From the NCBI GenBank assembly GCA_930991035.1, contig CAKNRV010000013.1, positions 1 to 36,567 of the forward strand: a DNA stretch of 36,567 nt, read 5' to 3'. Shown piece by piece: positions 24,055 through 32,853 of this stretch. Within the stretch, counting starts at the first letter, position 1. Every line of letters begins with the position of its first letter. Under the pieces are notes generated by a model. It did no database searches, was not told where the DNA came from, and saw only the letters and a list, made by a program, of their open reading frames with translations. The translations under genes were made by a program, and so were the position numbers. This stretch comes from an uncultured Clostridium sp. (lineage in GTDB: Bacteria; Bacillota; Clostridia; TANB77; CAG-508).

Positions 24055-24071
24055 AAGCTTTCTCCACATAT
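24036..24071. terminator. Terminator overlapping the end of the AAA-ATPase gene
   Basis: 24036-24049 pairs with 24058-24071 over 14 bases with no mismatch. The TAA stop (24052-24054) is in the eight-base loop, so the last codons form one arm. The T-tract after it is weak. Confidence 0.65.
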
Positions 24072-24196
24072 TCTTGTGTGTAAATGTCAATAGAAAAAGA
24101 AAAATGCACTTTTTTTATTATCTCATAAACACTTATCAAGATGCTTTAGATTCTGTTAAACAGCATTATTCTTATGCTAATCGTGCATTTAACTTT

Positions 24197-25564
24197 TTAT
24201 TTAACTTCTTTCTTTTTCCTGTACATAGTAATTCCAACAATTCCAGCAACTATAAGTGCTACAATAGAGCCAACCCACATAAATACTTTATCTACTATAT
24301 CATTTTTTTCTTCTTTACTTGTGTTTTGGTTTTCTTCTATTTCGCCAATGCTGCTTTTTGTATCTTCTAACTCGTTCAAAAAATTTGCTGTTACGTTTTG
24401 ATTAGTACTTTCGTTATTTTTCTGTTCTTCTATATTACTTTCTACCTCTTCGTTTTGGCTATTTCCAGCCTCATTTTCCACAATATCCTCTCTATGTTGC
24501 TCCAATACTTCATTTGCTATTTGCTCGTTTTGCTGTTCCTCTTTTTCATACTTTTCCTGTTCCGCTTCACTCCTTTTATACACATCAACTACATATTTTT
24601 GTTTTGTTATTCCATCTTTTGCCGTTACTTCTATTTCTATTTCATTATGCCCAGTTTGAAGGTTGTCATTTCCTGAAACTTTTACATTTGCATTTATATC
24701 TTCGGAAATTGCTAGCAAATTAAGCTTTTCGGTGTTATTATCTACTTCTACCGTATAGTTATTTTTGTTTTCACTATATTCTGGTGTAAGTGTAATTCCT
24801 TCTATTGCTAATGTTCCCAGTTTTGCATTAGCATTTTCTTCATTTTTTGTTTCTGTAAGATTTATAACATATTTTTGTGTTTTTGTTTTATCTTGCGAAG
24901 TAACTTCAATTTCTATTTTGTTTACTCCTTGTTCTAGTTTAGTATTGCCACTTATTTTAACAGTTGCTGCTTCGTTTTCTGGTATTGCCATCACATCTAA
25001 ATCCTTTATATTTTCTTCTGTTACTAAATAATATTCATACACTTCTGCTTCAAACTGTGGTGTTATTCCTTCAACATTTACTCTTAAAATATCTAAATTC
25101 GCATTAGATGGATTATCCTTATTTTTGTTTTCCTTTTCTGGCTCTTCTATATCAATATATAATTCTACATTTCTTGTATCTATTTTTTCTCCATTTTCGT
25201 TGTAAAACTCTGCTATTACAGACATTGTGGTTTTTCCAATAGTCTTTGCTTTAAAATCTATTTCAAATGGACTTTTAAATTTTTCGTTTTTGCCTGTTTC
25301 TGAAAAATACGAATAAACCATTTTTCCATCTACCACATTTGCATTCTCTACATTTTCTATACATTCAAGTTTATCTGTTTCAAAATATATCCATACAGTA
25401 AACGCAGCTATTTCTACATCATTTGTATCAATTATTACTTGAAATGTTTCGCCCTGTTCCACAATGTTTTTACTTGCTTCTATTGAAATTTGTTCTACTG
25501 CAAAAACTTGTATAGGAATAAAAAACACGATTACAATTAAAAGTACTATTATTTTTTTTATCAT
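24197..25564 (-). CDS. Membrane-anchored cohesin-like/cadherin-like surface protein
   Basis: 455 residues. A signal peptide (1-22, ending VFAVEQ) precedes a cohesin-like beta domain (~25-140: VEQGETFQVIIDTNDVEIAA, FTVWIYFETDKLECIE). Two cadherin-like beta-sandwich repeats follow (~150-235 and ~245-330), each with LxxLxVxGITxxPxxxxxxYxYxV and a Q-KYV(I/V)xL end. Then come a Glu/Asn-rich spacer (~335-425) and a C-terminal membrane helix with MYRKKKEVK. There is no LPXTG. It lies 46 bases after the dockerin-bearing glucosaminidase gene, and its cohesin-like domain is a plausible partner for that dockerin. Confidence 0.75.
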   Translation of the reverse strand: MIKKIIVLLIVIVFFIPIQVFAVEQISIEASKNIVEQGETFQVIIDTNDVEIAAFTVWIYFETDKLECIENVENANVVDGKMVYSYFSETGKNEKFKSPFEIDFKAKTIGKTTMSVIAEFYNENGEKIDTRNVELYIDIEEPEKENKNKDNPSNANLDILRVNVEGITPQFEAEVYEYYLVTEENIKDLDVMAIPENEAATVKISGNTKLEQGVNKIEIEVTSQDKTKTQKYVINLTETKNEENANAKLGTLAIEGITLTPEYSENKNNYTVEVDNNTEKLNLLAISEDINANVKVSGNDNLQTGHNEIEIEVTAKDGITKQKYVVDVYKRSEAEQEKYEKEEQQNEQIANEVLEQHREDIVENEAGNSQNEEVESNIEEQKNNESTNQNVTANFLNELEDTKSSIGEIEENQNTSKEEKNDIVDKVFMWVGSIVALIVAGIVGITMYRKKKEVK

Positions 25565-25610
25565 TTTAAGTTACCTTCCCTTCTATCTGGCAAATTGGTT
25601 TGTAAAAGAA

Positions 25611-27641
25611 TTACAAACCCTGCTCTATCTTCTGTAACCCCAAAATATGCCTTTGTATTAATAAACAATCAACCGAATTTGGATTTTTCCCATTTTTTGC
25701 TATATTTCCAGCTTTCATATAAACTCCTTTTAGCAATTCTATTTCTAATATATGCCTTTGTATAACCAGTAAGTCTACACTGTTTATTTTGCCGTCTCCG
25801 TTTGCATCACCATATAAAATTACGTTATATTCCATTACGACATCATTATTTTCCAAAATTCTTACTGTACTGCCTGTTCCAATTATTTCTTTTCCTGATA
25901 TTTTTTTGCCACTCGAATTGTACACCTCAACTGTATAACTAGTTTGTATCTTGTTTAAAAATCCTTCTACCGTATTATTATTCGAGCTTTCCAATCCTGT
26001 GATTTCGTCTCCTGTAACTACAAGTCCTCCTTCAAAGCTAATCTTTTCATTGTCAATTGTTGGTGTATATACCTTAATTTCAATTGTGTCCTGTACTCCA
26101 TTGCTTGCCTTAGCTGTGATTGTTACAGTACCGCTTTTTACTCCTGTAACTTTTCCAGAAGAATTTACAGTAGCAATTTTGCTATCACTTGAGGTATATT
26201 GCAAAGTTTTGTCATTTGCATCACTTGGAATAATTGTTGCATTTAATTGGACACTTTCTCCTTCTTTTATAACTGTTTTTGTTGCGGATAATTCGATTTG
26301 TTTTACTTCTCTATCTGGTACTTCTTCTAAATATTGTTGAAAAACATAGCCGACCATTCCATTTTGTAGTATAACTCTATCCCAAAGTTCACCTTTTTGC
26401 TTTCCTTTGGCTATTCTAGTCATTACAGTACCCGCTTCTACATTCTTTAATACTTCATAAGATGTTCCAGGTCCACTTCTTACATTTAACGTTGTTTCCA
26501 CATTTGCATAGACTTGTGTGTTATCAGAAGAAAAATCACTTGCAGATATTGCAGGACTTGTACAAGGTAAATCTGGCATATTTTCGTAAATTGGTATTAC
26601 AAACGAAATCGCAGAATCTAATAAATTACTGTTTGAATATCCTGTATATATTAATTTTGATTCACTATACGGTGCTAAAACGTTTGTCATATATTGATGC
26701 CAAAACAGCTCGTCTTCTTGTGTATCATATACGTGAAACTTTTGTAAGTATATAGTATTTTGTCCTAAATTTATATAGCTTGAGCCTATGAATATAGCTC
26801 CTCCAGTAATTGCTCGTTCTTTTGTATTCCACGGAATTAAATATTTGTTTTTAGTAGCAGTACTTGCACCTTTTCCATCTTTTGCATATTGTAATCCATT
26901 TTTTATTGCCCCCATCGGTTCCGAAGAGCTAGTAGCACCAATGTTATAGAAATTATATAGACCTTCAAAACCTGATACTGTACCACTTATAGAAGAATGT
27001 GACAAAAAAGGTCCTACCTCTTGCTTTATTCTTGATGCTAAGTGAAATGCACTTACTTTAGAAGTCTGTGCTGCTGAAAGTATTAAGTCCGAATACTTTT
27101 TATTGGTAACAATATTAGTCCCACTTGAATTTTTGTACTCTACAATTTTATTGTAAAACTCTGTTCCATATAATATTTTTTCTATACTAGATACTGTATT
27201 AGTATTTTGATTATATGACAATTCTTCAAATTGAAATACACGTACATTATTCAAAAAATTTCTTGGGTCCATTGCATATTCTACTGCAGTCCTAGAAGAA
27301 TCTACCCAACCACTATCCACTTCTACGTTATACTCACCAGGAGTAGTGTTTTTCCAACTATCACTATATGATTTAGGTACTAAATTTTTTCCAAAAATAT
27401 TTTCTTGGTCTATTACATAATCCCAATCCAAGTTAGTATATAGCGCTTTAAACTCCCAGTTTGGATACTTTCTTTTTAATTCGTCTATATATGGCTGATA
27501 ATCTGCTGGAAATTCACTTGACAGCACCATTTGTCTAGTAAGTTTTTTCTCGTCTTCTGCATCGTTAAAGTTGGTAATAAATAAAAATGCTATGATGCCT
27601 AGAATTATAGCTACTGTAAATATGATTATTTTCTTTTTCAA
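25611..27641 (-). CDS. Secreted glucosaminidase with SH3, Ig-like and dockerin modules
   Basis: 676 residues. An N-terminal membrane anchor or signal (3-23) is followed by a peptidoglycan glucosaminidase-like region (~40-360: FPADYQPYIDELKRKYPNWE, SAFHLASRIKQEVGP, YNFYNIGATSSSEPM). Then come a bacterial SH3 domain (~378-445, LNVRSGPGTSYEVL), a BIG2 Ig-like domain (~447-525, VQLNATIIPSDAND), and a C-terminal dockerin (~610-672). The first calcium loop, DANGDGKINSVDLLVIQRHI, is canonical. The second is degraded (GNIAKNGKNPNSVD), but its LLIQRHILGL helix remains. It is probably displayed at the surface through a cohesin partner. Confidence 0.82.
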   Translation of the reverse strand: MKKKIIIFTVAIILGIIAFLFITNFNDAEDEKKLTRQMVLSSEFPADYQPYIDELKRKYPNWEFKALYTNLDWDYVIDQENIFGKNLVPKSYSDSWKNTTPGEYNVEVDSGWVDSSRTAVEYAMDPRNFLNNVRVFQFEELSYNQNTNTVSSIEKILYGTEFYNKIVEYKNSSGTNIVTNKKYSDLILSAAQTSKVSAFHLASRIKQEVGPFLSHSSISGTVSGFEGLYNFYNIGATSSSEPMGAIKNGLQYAKDGKGASTATKNKYLIPWNTKERAITGGAIFIGSSYINLGQNTIYLQKFHVYDTQEDELFWHQYMTNVLAPYSESKLIYTGYSNSNLLDSAISFVIPIYENMPDLPCTSPAISASDFSSDNTQVYANVETTLNVRSGPGTSYEVLKNVEAGTVMTRIAKGKQKGELWDRVILQNGMVGYVFQQYLEEVPDREVKQIELSATKTVIKEGESVQLNATIIPSDANDKTLQYTSSDSKIATVNSSGKVTGVKSGTVTITAKASNGVQDTIEIKVYTPTIDNEKISFEGGLVVTGDEITGLESSNNNTVEGFLNKIQTSYTVEVYNSSGKKISGKEIIGTGSTVRILENNDVVMEYNVILYGDANGDGKINSVDLLVIQRHILEIELLKGVYMKAGNIAKNGKNPNSVDCLLIQRHILGLQKIEQGL

Positions 27642-27808
27642 TTTTTGTACTTCACTCCTTTCTGTTGTTTTTTATGTTTTCTTTTTTGGTTTTAATTTAT
27701 AGCTTATTTAAAATGTGAATAATAGTGCTTTGTAAAATTATATTTTTACGTTTTCTTACATAATTATAGTCTGTACGCATTCAAGCAATATCCTCTAGAT
27801 ACTATACC

Positions 27809-28393
27809 TTAACTCCTTCTAGCCTTTACAATAATTCGCTTGGAAGAATAATCACTGCAAGTAATTAATGTTATATCCGTGTTTCCTTCAGTCTGCTGAG
27901 ACAAAACTTCTGTCTGGTTTGGTTCTACCTTGTATACATCATAAACTTCGTAAAAAACACTCCCATTTTTATTATCAGATAAAATTATTTTGTCTCCTTC
28001 AGTAAGTTCTATAATATGGTTAAACATATTCTCTTTGTCGTAGTTATGTGCTGCTATGCAGTAATTTCCAATTTCATTTGGTTCAGGTCCAAAATATTTG
28101 GTAGGGCATAACCACATAGCTTCTTCGTCATATTCTTCTAATACATAAGTAGACAAGTTAATTTTTGGTATTGTTAATTCAGCAGAAACTTTATACCCTT
28201 GAAAATATGTCCTAATTGTTTTAATTTTATTGCTCAAAGTAATGTTTTCACTGTTGTTATTTTGCGTCACTGCTGTTTCATTGACTTGTGGTCCATTACT
28301 TAATTGTGCTTCCTTGTACATACCATAAAGGGTATTTATAACCACACCTAATATTGTAAAAATGATTATTAACATCAGAATTTTCTTAGCCAT
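27809..28393 (-). CDS. Sortase family transpeptidase
   Basis: Cleaves LPXTG-type signals and joins the protein to the cell wall. With the start at ATG 28393 (AAGGA eight bases upstream; the frame opens to 28453 with a weaker site) the protein has 194 residues. It has an N-terminal membrane helix (KKILMLIIIFTILGVVI), catalytic His116 in CIAAHNYDK, Cys179 in ITLITCSDYSS and Arg186 in KRIIVKARR. The small size and the TLITC motif suggest class D or a related class; this is not certain. It lies between the cohesin-like LPXTG gene and the dockerin glucosaminidase gene, so the LPKTG protein is its likely substrate. Confidence 0.9.
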   Translation of the reverse strand: MAKKILMLIIIFTILGVVINTLYGMYKEAQLSNGPQVNETAVTQNNNSENITLSNKIKTIRTYFQGYKVSAELTIPKINLSTYVLEEYDEEAMWLCPTKYFGPEPNEIGNYCIAAHNYDKENMFNHIIELTEGDKIILSDNKNGSVFYEVYDVYKVEPNQTEVLSQQTEGNTDITLITCSDYSSKRIIVKARRS

Positions 28394-28529
28394 ATTACTG
28401 TTCCTTGTATAATAAAGTTTAAAATTTAATATATTATACTTGCCTTTCTTCATTTATTATTTCTTCTTATGTATACTTTTGCATTGTAATTTGCAATATA
28501 CATTTGATTCTAAAAGCTGTCCCACCTAC

Positions 28530-28566
28530 TGTCACATATATTTAAAAATCAAAAATATATGTGACA
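28530..28566. terminator. Perfect hairpin in the 320-base gap upstream of the sortase
   Basis: 28530-28543 pairs with 28553-28566 over 14 bases without mismatch. A second, weaker hairpin (ATGTATA/TATACAT with inner TTGCA/TGCAA) lies at about 28471-28505. The plus strand continues with CTTTTATTTTT about 8 bases on. In the minus direction it may end the LPXTG-protein transcript. The rest of the gap holds the repeat at 28599. Confidence 0.6.
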
Positions 28567-28598
28567 TGTGAGACTTTTATTTTTCAATCCTTATACCT

Positions 28599-28673
28599 AT
28601 GGCAGACTACATTTGCAACATAAAAATCTTGTTTTTTATTGCAATTTTTTGACTGTAATAGCATAATATCCAT
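28599..28673. repeat. Intergenic dispersed repeat, copy B
   Basis: Matches 1431-1500 in the same orientation (see copy A). It sits 40 bases after the stop of a minus-strand gene, the same relation as copy A. Small insertions and substitutions separate the two, so the copies are old or under structural rather than sequence constraint. Confidence 0.55.
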
Positions 28674-28713
28674 TTATTGATTAATTAAATTTCTACATTA
28701 TTTTAACTATAAA

Positions 28714-29838
28714 TTAGTCGTGCTTTTTACTATTTTTTAGTACTATATAACTGCAACCTAACACTGCTAATACAGATATTATAACTCCATATTGAGTTGA
28801 ACCTGTTTTAGGTAAATCTTCTGGTAATTCTTCTGCATTGTTTCCGTTTGTTGTACCTTCTATATTTTCGTTGTTATCTGGATTTGTTACAGGATTATTT
28901 TCGTCTTCTGGTGTTTCGTCTGTTACACCATCACCAGGTTGCTCTTCTTCTGGTGTATTATCCTCTGGTGGAGTTTGAGTTGTTTCTTCAACTACATCAA
29001 TATCAAAATCTGCTGTTGCAATTTGTGCATTACTACTGTCTTTGTCAGATAAAGTTATTCTTAAAGTGTATGCACCTGGTTCACTAAAAGTAGCAGCAAT
29101 ATCTAGTATTTGAGTTACATCTTTTCCGCCTAATTGATAACCGTCTGGTTCTCCCCAGCCATCTTGAATTAAATCAACTGTTGCTCTGGTTCTTTCTGTT
29201 GCCAAAAGTTGAACAGTTGCACCATCACTAGGTTTTGCTATTATCTCTGCTGTCATACCAACGTGGTCATAGTTTCTACCCATACTAGATTCTGTAATTA
29301 ATTCCATTGTATTTTCTTTGCCAGATATAACATCACCTGTGTAATTTAATTTTATTGTATAATCCACATAATTTGGCTCAACTGTTACAGATTTTTTTAT
29401 AGGAGTTGTAATGTCGTCATATGTTTGAGACGCATCTGAATTTGCTAAACCTTCAGCTGTTACAGAAAAATCAGTTGGGTTTGTTGACTCTAGTTCCTCT
29501 TTTGCTTTAAAAGTAACAGACATATTTTCACGTGGATTTGTTCCTCCAGCAGCATCATAATAAGTAACCCTTACTCTTGTGCCATTGTCATTTTCTGTTC
29601 CTCCTTCAGCACTAACAAACTCGAATATACTGTTGTCATAAGCAACATCAAAAGTGTACGCTCCTAAAGATGTTCCAAAATTTATGTTTACTATAACTTC
29701 TTCCCCTGGAGCTATTTTTTCGCTTGTTACATTTACTTCAACAGATCCCAATGGTACTGATGCAGCAAATGCATTTATTTGTAAAATGAATAATAGTATT
29801 ATTAATGTACAAACAATACTTAATATTTTTTTAGTCAT
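28714..29838 (-). CDS. LPXTG-anchored cohesin-like surface protein
   Basis: 374 residues. ATG 29838 follows AAAGG; the ATG at 29856 precedes that site. The signal peptide ends at AFAASVPLG. Residues ~26-150 are cohesin-like: VTSEKIAPGEEVIVNINFGT, SLGAYTFDVAYDNSIFEFVS, MSVTFKAKEEL. A second beta domain (~160-285) ends with AYTLRITLSDKDSSN. A Pro/Glu/Thr/Asn-rich wall-spanning linker follows, then LPKTG, a hydrophobic helix and a KNSKKHD tail. It is anchored to peptidoglycan by the downstream sortase and could act as a one-cohesin scaffold for the dockerin enzyme. Confidence 0.83.
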   Translation of the reverse strand: MTKKILSIVCTLIILLFILQINAFAASVPLGSVEVNVTSEKIAPGEEVIVNINFGTSLGAYTFDVAYDNSIFEFVSAEGGTENDNGTRVRVTYYDAAGGTNPRENMSVTFKAKEELESTNPTDFSVTAEGLANSDASQTYDDITTPIKKSVTVEPNYVDYTIKLNYTGDVISGKENTMELITESSMGRNYDHVGMTAEIIAKPSDGATVQLLATERTRATVDLIQDGWGEPDGYQLGGKDVTQILDIAATFSEPGAYTLRITLSDKDSSNAQIATADFDIDVVEETTQTPPEDNTPEEEQPGDGVTDETPEDENNPVTNPDNNENIEGTTNGNNAEELPEDLPKTGSTQYGVIISVLAVLGCSYIVLKNSKKHD

Positions 29839-29962
29839 ACAATTACCTTTCTCCATTAATTTTAAAAATTGAAAAAACGGTTTAATGGTACCATTTTATT
29901 TTTTCAATATTATTATGTTGATTTTTTTGTTTTTTATTTTTCCATTTTTTATCTTAAACGCA

Positions 29963-30006
29963 AAAAAATTGACAAAATGGATTTACCGCCATTTTGTCAA
30001 TTTTTT
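29963..30006. terminator. Strong bidirectional terminator after the exonuclease gene
   Basis: 29963-29980 and 29989-30006 pair perfectly over 18 bases with an eight-base loop and A/T tails on both sides. It isolates the exonuclease gene from the surface-protein cluster. Further left, a weaker palindrome around AATGGTACCATT (near 29885-29896) lies in the leader of the LPXTG gene. Confidence 0.85.
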
Positions 30007-30028
30007 AAATTCATTTAAATTTTTTATT

Positions 30029-30592
30029 TTATGATACGATTTTTCTTAAGCAGTTATAAACTTCATAAGTAATTTCAACATCTTTTAGTCCTCTATGTGC
30101 TCCTTCATAGCTTATATTAAATAATTTTGCAAGAGTACCAAGTTTATAATTCACACTATTTGGAACCAATCTACGCGCTAAAAACATAGTGTCTACATAA
30201 TCATTATTTAAGTTATAGTCTAAATATTTCCTACATTTATTATTTAGAAAACCAAGGTCAAAATTTACATTATGCCCTATGATTACATTGCTACCAACAA
30301 AATTTACAAATTCAGTTAGAACATCAATTGGTACTTTGCCAAATTTTAGCATTTCATTTGTAATACCTGTTAAATTAGTTATAAATGGGCTTAGCTGTCT
30401 GTCGATTTTAATAAGCTGATTGTATGTATCTATCATTTTGTTATTTACAACTTTTATAGCACCAATTTCAATAATGTCGTCTTGAATTGGAGATAGTCCC
30501 GTTGTTTCTATATCGACCAAAACATAATCGTCAACGAACTTCATTAAATTTTTTCCTTTATTATTATTTGTAAAATTATATTTATTATACAT
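30029..30592 (-). CDS. DnaQ-like 3'-5' exonuclease (DEDDh)
   Basis: 187 residues, a single exonuclease domain. Exo I is VLVDIETTGLSP, Exo II is VIIGHNVNFDLGFLN, and Exo III is HRGLKDVEIT with the catalytic His and Asp. It resembles the epsilon/PolC proofreading domain, but stands alone without a polymerase gene, so it could act in repair or RNA trimming. ATG 30592 has AAGGAG seven bases upstream; ATG 30544 (MKFVDDYV) with AAAGGA is an alternative and would remove a 16-residue Asn/Lys-rich leader. Confidence 0.9.
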   Translation of the reverse strand: MYNKYNFTNNNKGKNLMKFVDDYVLVDIETTGLSPIQDDIIEIGAIKVVNNKMIDTYNQLIKIDRQLSPFITNLTGITNEMLKFGKVPIDVLTEFVNFVGSNVIIGHNVNFDLGFLNNKCRKYLDYNLNNDYVDTMFLARRLVPNSVNYKLGTLAKLFNISYEGAHRGLKDVEITYEVYNCLRKIVS

Positions 30593-30730
30593 ATAGTTCT
30601 CCTTTTAGAGTTATATTTTAACATAAATGATATATTTTTACAATTAAATTTCAAAAAAATTTTGGATATAAATCCAAAAATTTAATTCAAAATTTTTCGA
30701 AAAACTATATACTTTTTCAAAAAATTAGTG

Positions 30731-30862
30731 TATAATTAAAGAAATTAAGGAATACTATGTATTGTAGATATTCTACTAGGTCTGAAATAGCTTGCTAGAT
30801 TAGGACCTGACCCGAGCTGATGCTAAGCGTCAGCAAAAGCCATTCAAACGAATGGCTTTTAT
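30731..30862 (+). ncRNA. Candidate ~120-nt stand-alone small RNA
   Basis: A perfect TATAAT -10 at 30731-30736 predicts a start near 30743; the -35 is poor. The transcript would fold as four successive hairpins: one around GAATA/TATTC; TAGGTCT/GGACCTG enclosing TAG-CUUG-CTA; GCTGATGC/GCGTCAGC (30816-30834) with a three-base loop; and the terminator AAAAGCCATTC/GAATGGCTTTT (30835-30860) with T-rich tail. No frame runs through it and no plus-strand gene follows, so it is not a leader. I do not recognise it as SRP RNA, 6S or a common riboswitch. Confidence 0.6.
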
Positions 30863-31033
30863 TACTTTTTATGCGTATAAACTTATTAATATTATATTGT
30901 CACAAATTCAATTTTGTTTTTCATTGTTGCTCCTTTTATTGCTTCTATATTTCTTCATCCGTACTAATGGTGATAAATGAATATCAAACTTATTATTCCA
31001 TTCGATATCATTTTTATGTTTTTTTCAATTATT

Positions 31034-31462
31034 CTATTGCCAACTTAAAATTGGGTAGCCATCGTTTATACTTTCTTCTTCGTAATCGTCTCTAAATGCT
31101 TTTAGCTCTTCTGCTGTCCCTATTTCTATCCATTCACTTTGTGCTATTATTTCTCCTGAGCTTTCTACATAGTAACTTCTTTGGCTATCATTCATTGTTA
31201 TTAAAAAGCTTCCTTTTCCATTTTCGGTTATTGTGAAATTTGCATCATTTCCAAATTGACTTCTTAGCGATTCTTCTAAATTTTCTTTTTTTCTATCTAG
31301 TGTTGTTATATCCTTTATTTTGCTATCTGCTACTGCCATCTCTATTCCTTCTATTTCTGTTGTCTCTGCTGTTATGTCTCTTGCGTCCTCAGTCATACCC
31401 ACTAAACCATTCTCTCTAAATGCAAAATTAATTGTTACTGTCGCCAGTATGATTAATATCAC
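31034..31462 (-). pseudogene. Truncated pilin-like/adhesin-like remnant
   Basis: 142 residues from GTG 31462. The start ILIILATVTINFAFRENGLV matches the second half of Clostridial pilin-like N-terminal helices. The usual prepilin signal (basic, then GITLIALVIT) is missing: upstream the frame reads only IKKIERKERI before a stop. The end, GTAEELKAFRDD then GYPILSWQ, looks like the start and the extreme C-terminus of much larger surface proteins joined together, as if the middle was deleted. No good ribosome binding site is seen. Probably a decayed gene; a shortened but expressed one is possible. Confidence 0.5.
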
Positions 31463-31573
31463 TATTCTTTCTTTTCTTTCGATTTTCTTAATCTATTGTA
31501 CTGGTTATATAACCAATAGTTAAGTATCCAATTAAAATTATATAATTTAGTCAAATTTATTGGGAGAAATATA

Positions 31574-31654
31574 TGATAAAAGTAAATATAGAAAATGGCT
31601 ATAATTGCAGTATAACTGATATTGTTGAATACACGCCAAATAAAGAATCTTAAA
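31574..31654 (+). CDS. Possible 26-residue ORF or gene remnant
   Basis: ATG 31574 follows GGGAGA, and a TATAAT-like box lies upstream. The product is 26 residues, MIKVNIENGYNCSITDI then VEYTPNKES. I do not recognise it. It may be the beginning of a deleted gene, since it lies next to the decayed pilin-like gene. Confidence 0.3.
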
Positions 31655-31760
31655 TTTCATTTATATGTGTGTATTACTTTTTTGCACATAATTTTTATTT
31701 CATACTTTACTTATATATTTATATGTTACTTATATGTATCGCCTATCTCGCATTTTTTAT

Positions 31761-32546
31761 CTATTTTTCCAACTTCCTTGCTACGCAAAATCCTACTACA
31801 AACAGCAATACAGATATCAAGCCTGTTAAATTAAAGCTTAGTGGAGAATATAATATAAGTACACTGCCTAGAGTAAATCCAATTATTGAATAGTATGTTT
31901 GCATATAAAATTTATCTAGTAAAAATTTTATTATACAAATAAATGTCAAACCACCTATTACTAGCCCAATTCCCATTGGAATTAAAACTGATAAATTCAT
32001 TGCAGATATTGCATTAATGTATATAGGGTAAACTCCTATGCACATCAAAATTAATGTGTTGCTAATTCCTGGGACTACAACTCCAATTGACATCAAGAAA
32101 CCTGATATTATTAATGATATTATAGAAATGTTTTCTATTCCGTTTCCAAGATTAATTTTTCCTTCTAAAACTACCAATAAATACCCTATTATAAAAGAAA
32201 TAATTGCAAATAGTAAGTAACGTAACTTGAATTGATGCTCTGAGTTAATCTTTTTTACTAATAGTGGTATGCTTCCAAGAATTAATCCCATAAAGCAGTA
32301 ACTTGTTTGTTCTGGAAAGCGCTCAAATAATACTTTTAAAATGTTTCCAACAAAAAATACTCCTAGTATTCCACCTAATACAATTGGAAATAAAAATCTA
32401 AAATTCTTTTTAAAGTCTTTAAATATTCCCAAAACCGCATCTATTAGCTTGTCATATAGTCCTAAAATTACGCAAATAACTCCACTGCTTATGCCTGGCA
32501 AAATTGCACCTGCTCCTAGCAAAATTCCAACAAAAAATCTTTTCAA
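31761..32546 (-). CDS. DUF368 membrane protein, PopT-type undecaprenyl-phosphate translocase
   Basis: 261 residues with about eight hydrophobic segments. The family signature is present twice in related form: GILLGAGAILPGISSGVICV near the N-terminus, and GFLMSIGVVVPGISNTLILM at ~150-170. DUF368 proteins (PopT) recycle undecaprenyl phosphate across the membrane for cell-wall synthesis. The C-terminus is short (CVARKLEK). GGAGG precedes ATG 32546. It is a lone gene on the minus strand. Confidence 0.92.
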   Translation of the reverse strand: MKRFFVGILLGAGAILPGISSGVICVILGLYDKLIDAVLGIFKDFKKNFRFLFPIVLGGILGVFFVGNILKVLFERFPEQTSYCFMGLILGSIPLLVKKINSEHQFKLRYLLFAIISFIIGYLLVVLEGKINLGNGIENISIISLIISGFLMSIGVVVPGISNTLILMCIGVYPIYINAISAMNLSVLIPMGIGLVIGGLTFICIIKFLLDKFYMQTYYSIIGFTLGSVLILYSPLSFNLTGLISVLLFVVGFCVARKLEK

Positions 32547-32853
32547 TTTAGACCTCCATTATTATATTTCTTTATGCTTTATGTTCAACTGTGTTATGAG
32601 CTTTGTCACATAATATGCCATTTATTTTATAATCTCATAACTAATTAATTTTTAATATATAAACATTCACATTTTATATCTTCTTAATATTTATTCGCTA
32701 CACGCAAAAATAGTACAATTCTACTTTTGCAAGGTCAGGCACATTTAATTTTTTTCCACATATAATCAATGTATAAGAGTTTAAAAATAGAAACTATTAC
32801 TTATTTTTATAAATTTATGTTAGAGCTTTTTTCTTGCTCGGATGGAGGTTTTT
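32547..32853 (+). promoter_or_regulatory. Gap between the DUF368 gene and sigK; possible SigE-type -10
   Basis: No gene seen. CATATAAT at 32759-32766 differs by one base from the -10 consensus of SigE promoters (CATACAAT), the usual driver of sigK, but no convincing -35 is present. An imperfect hairpin (GCAAAA-TAG/CTA-TTTTGC) lies at about 32704-32730. Confidence 0.35.

Noticed and set aside
30743-30862. SRP RNA, GEMM (c-di-GMP) or fluoride riboswitch
   Set aside because: It lacks the GGAAG/AGCAGC SRP loop motifs, the GEMM core and the fluoride core. No gene follows to be regulated.
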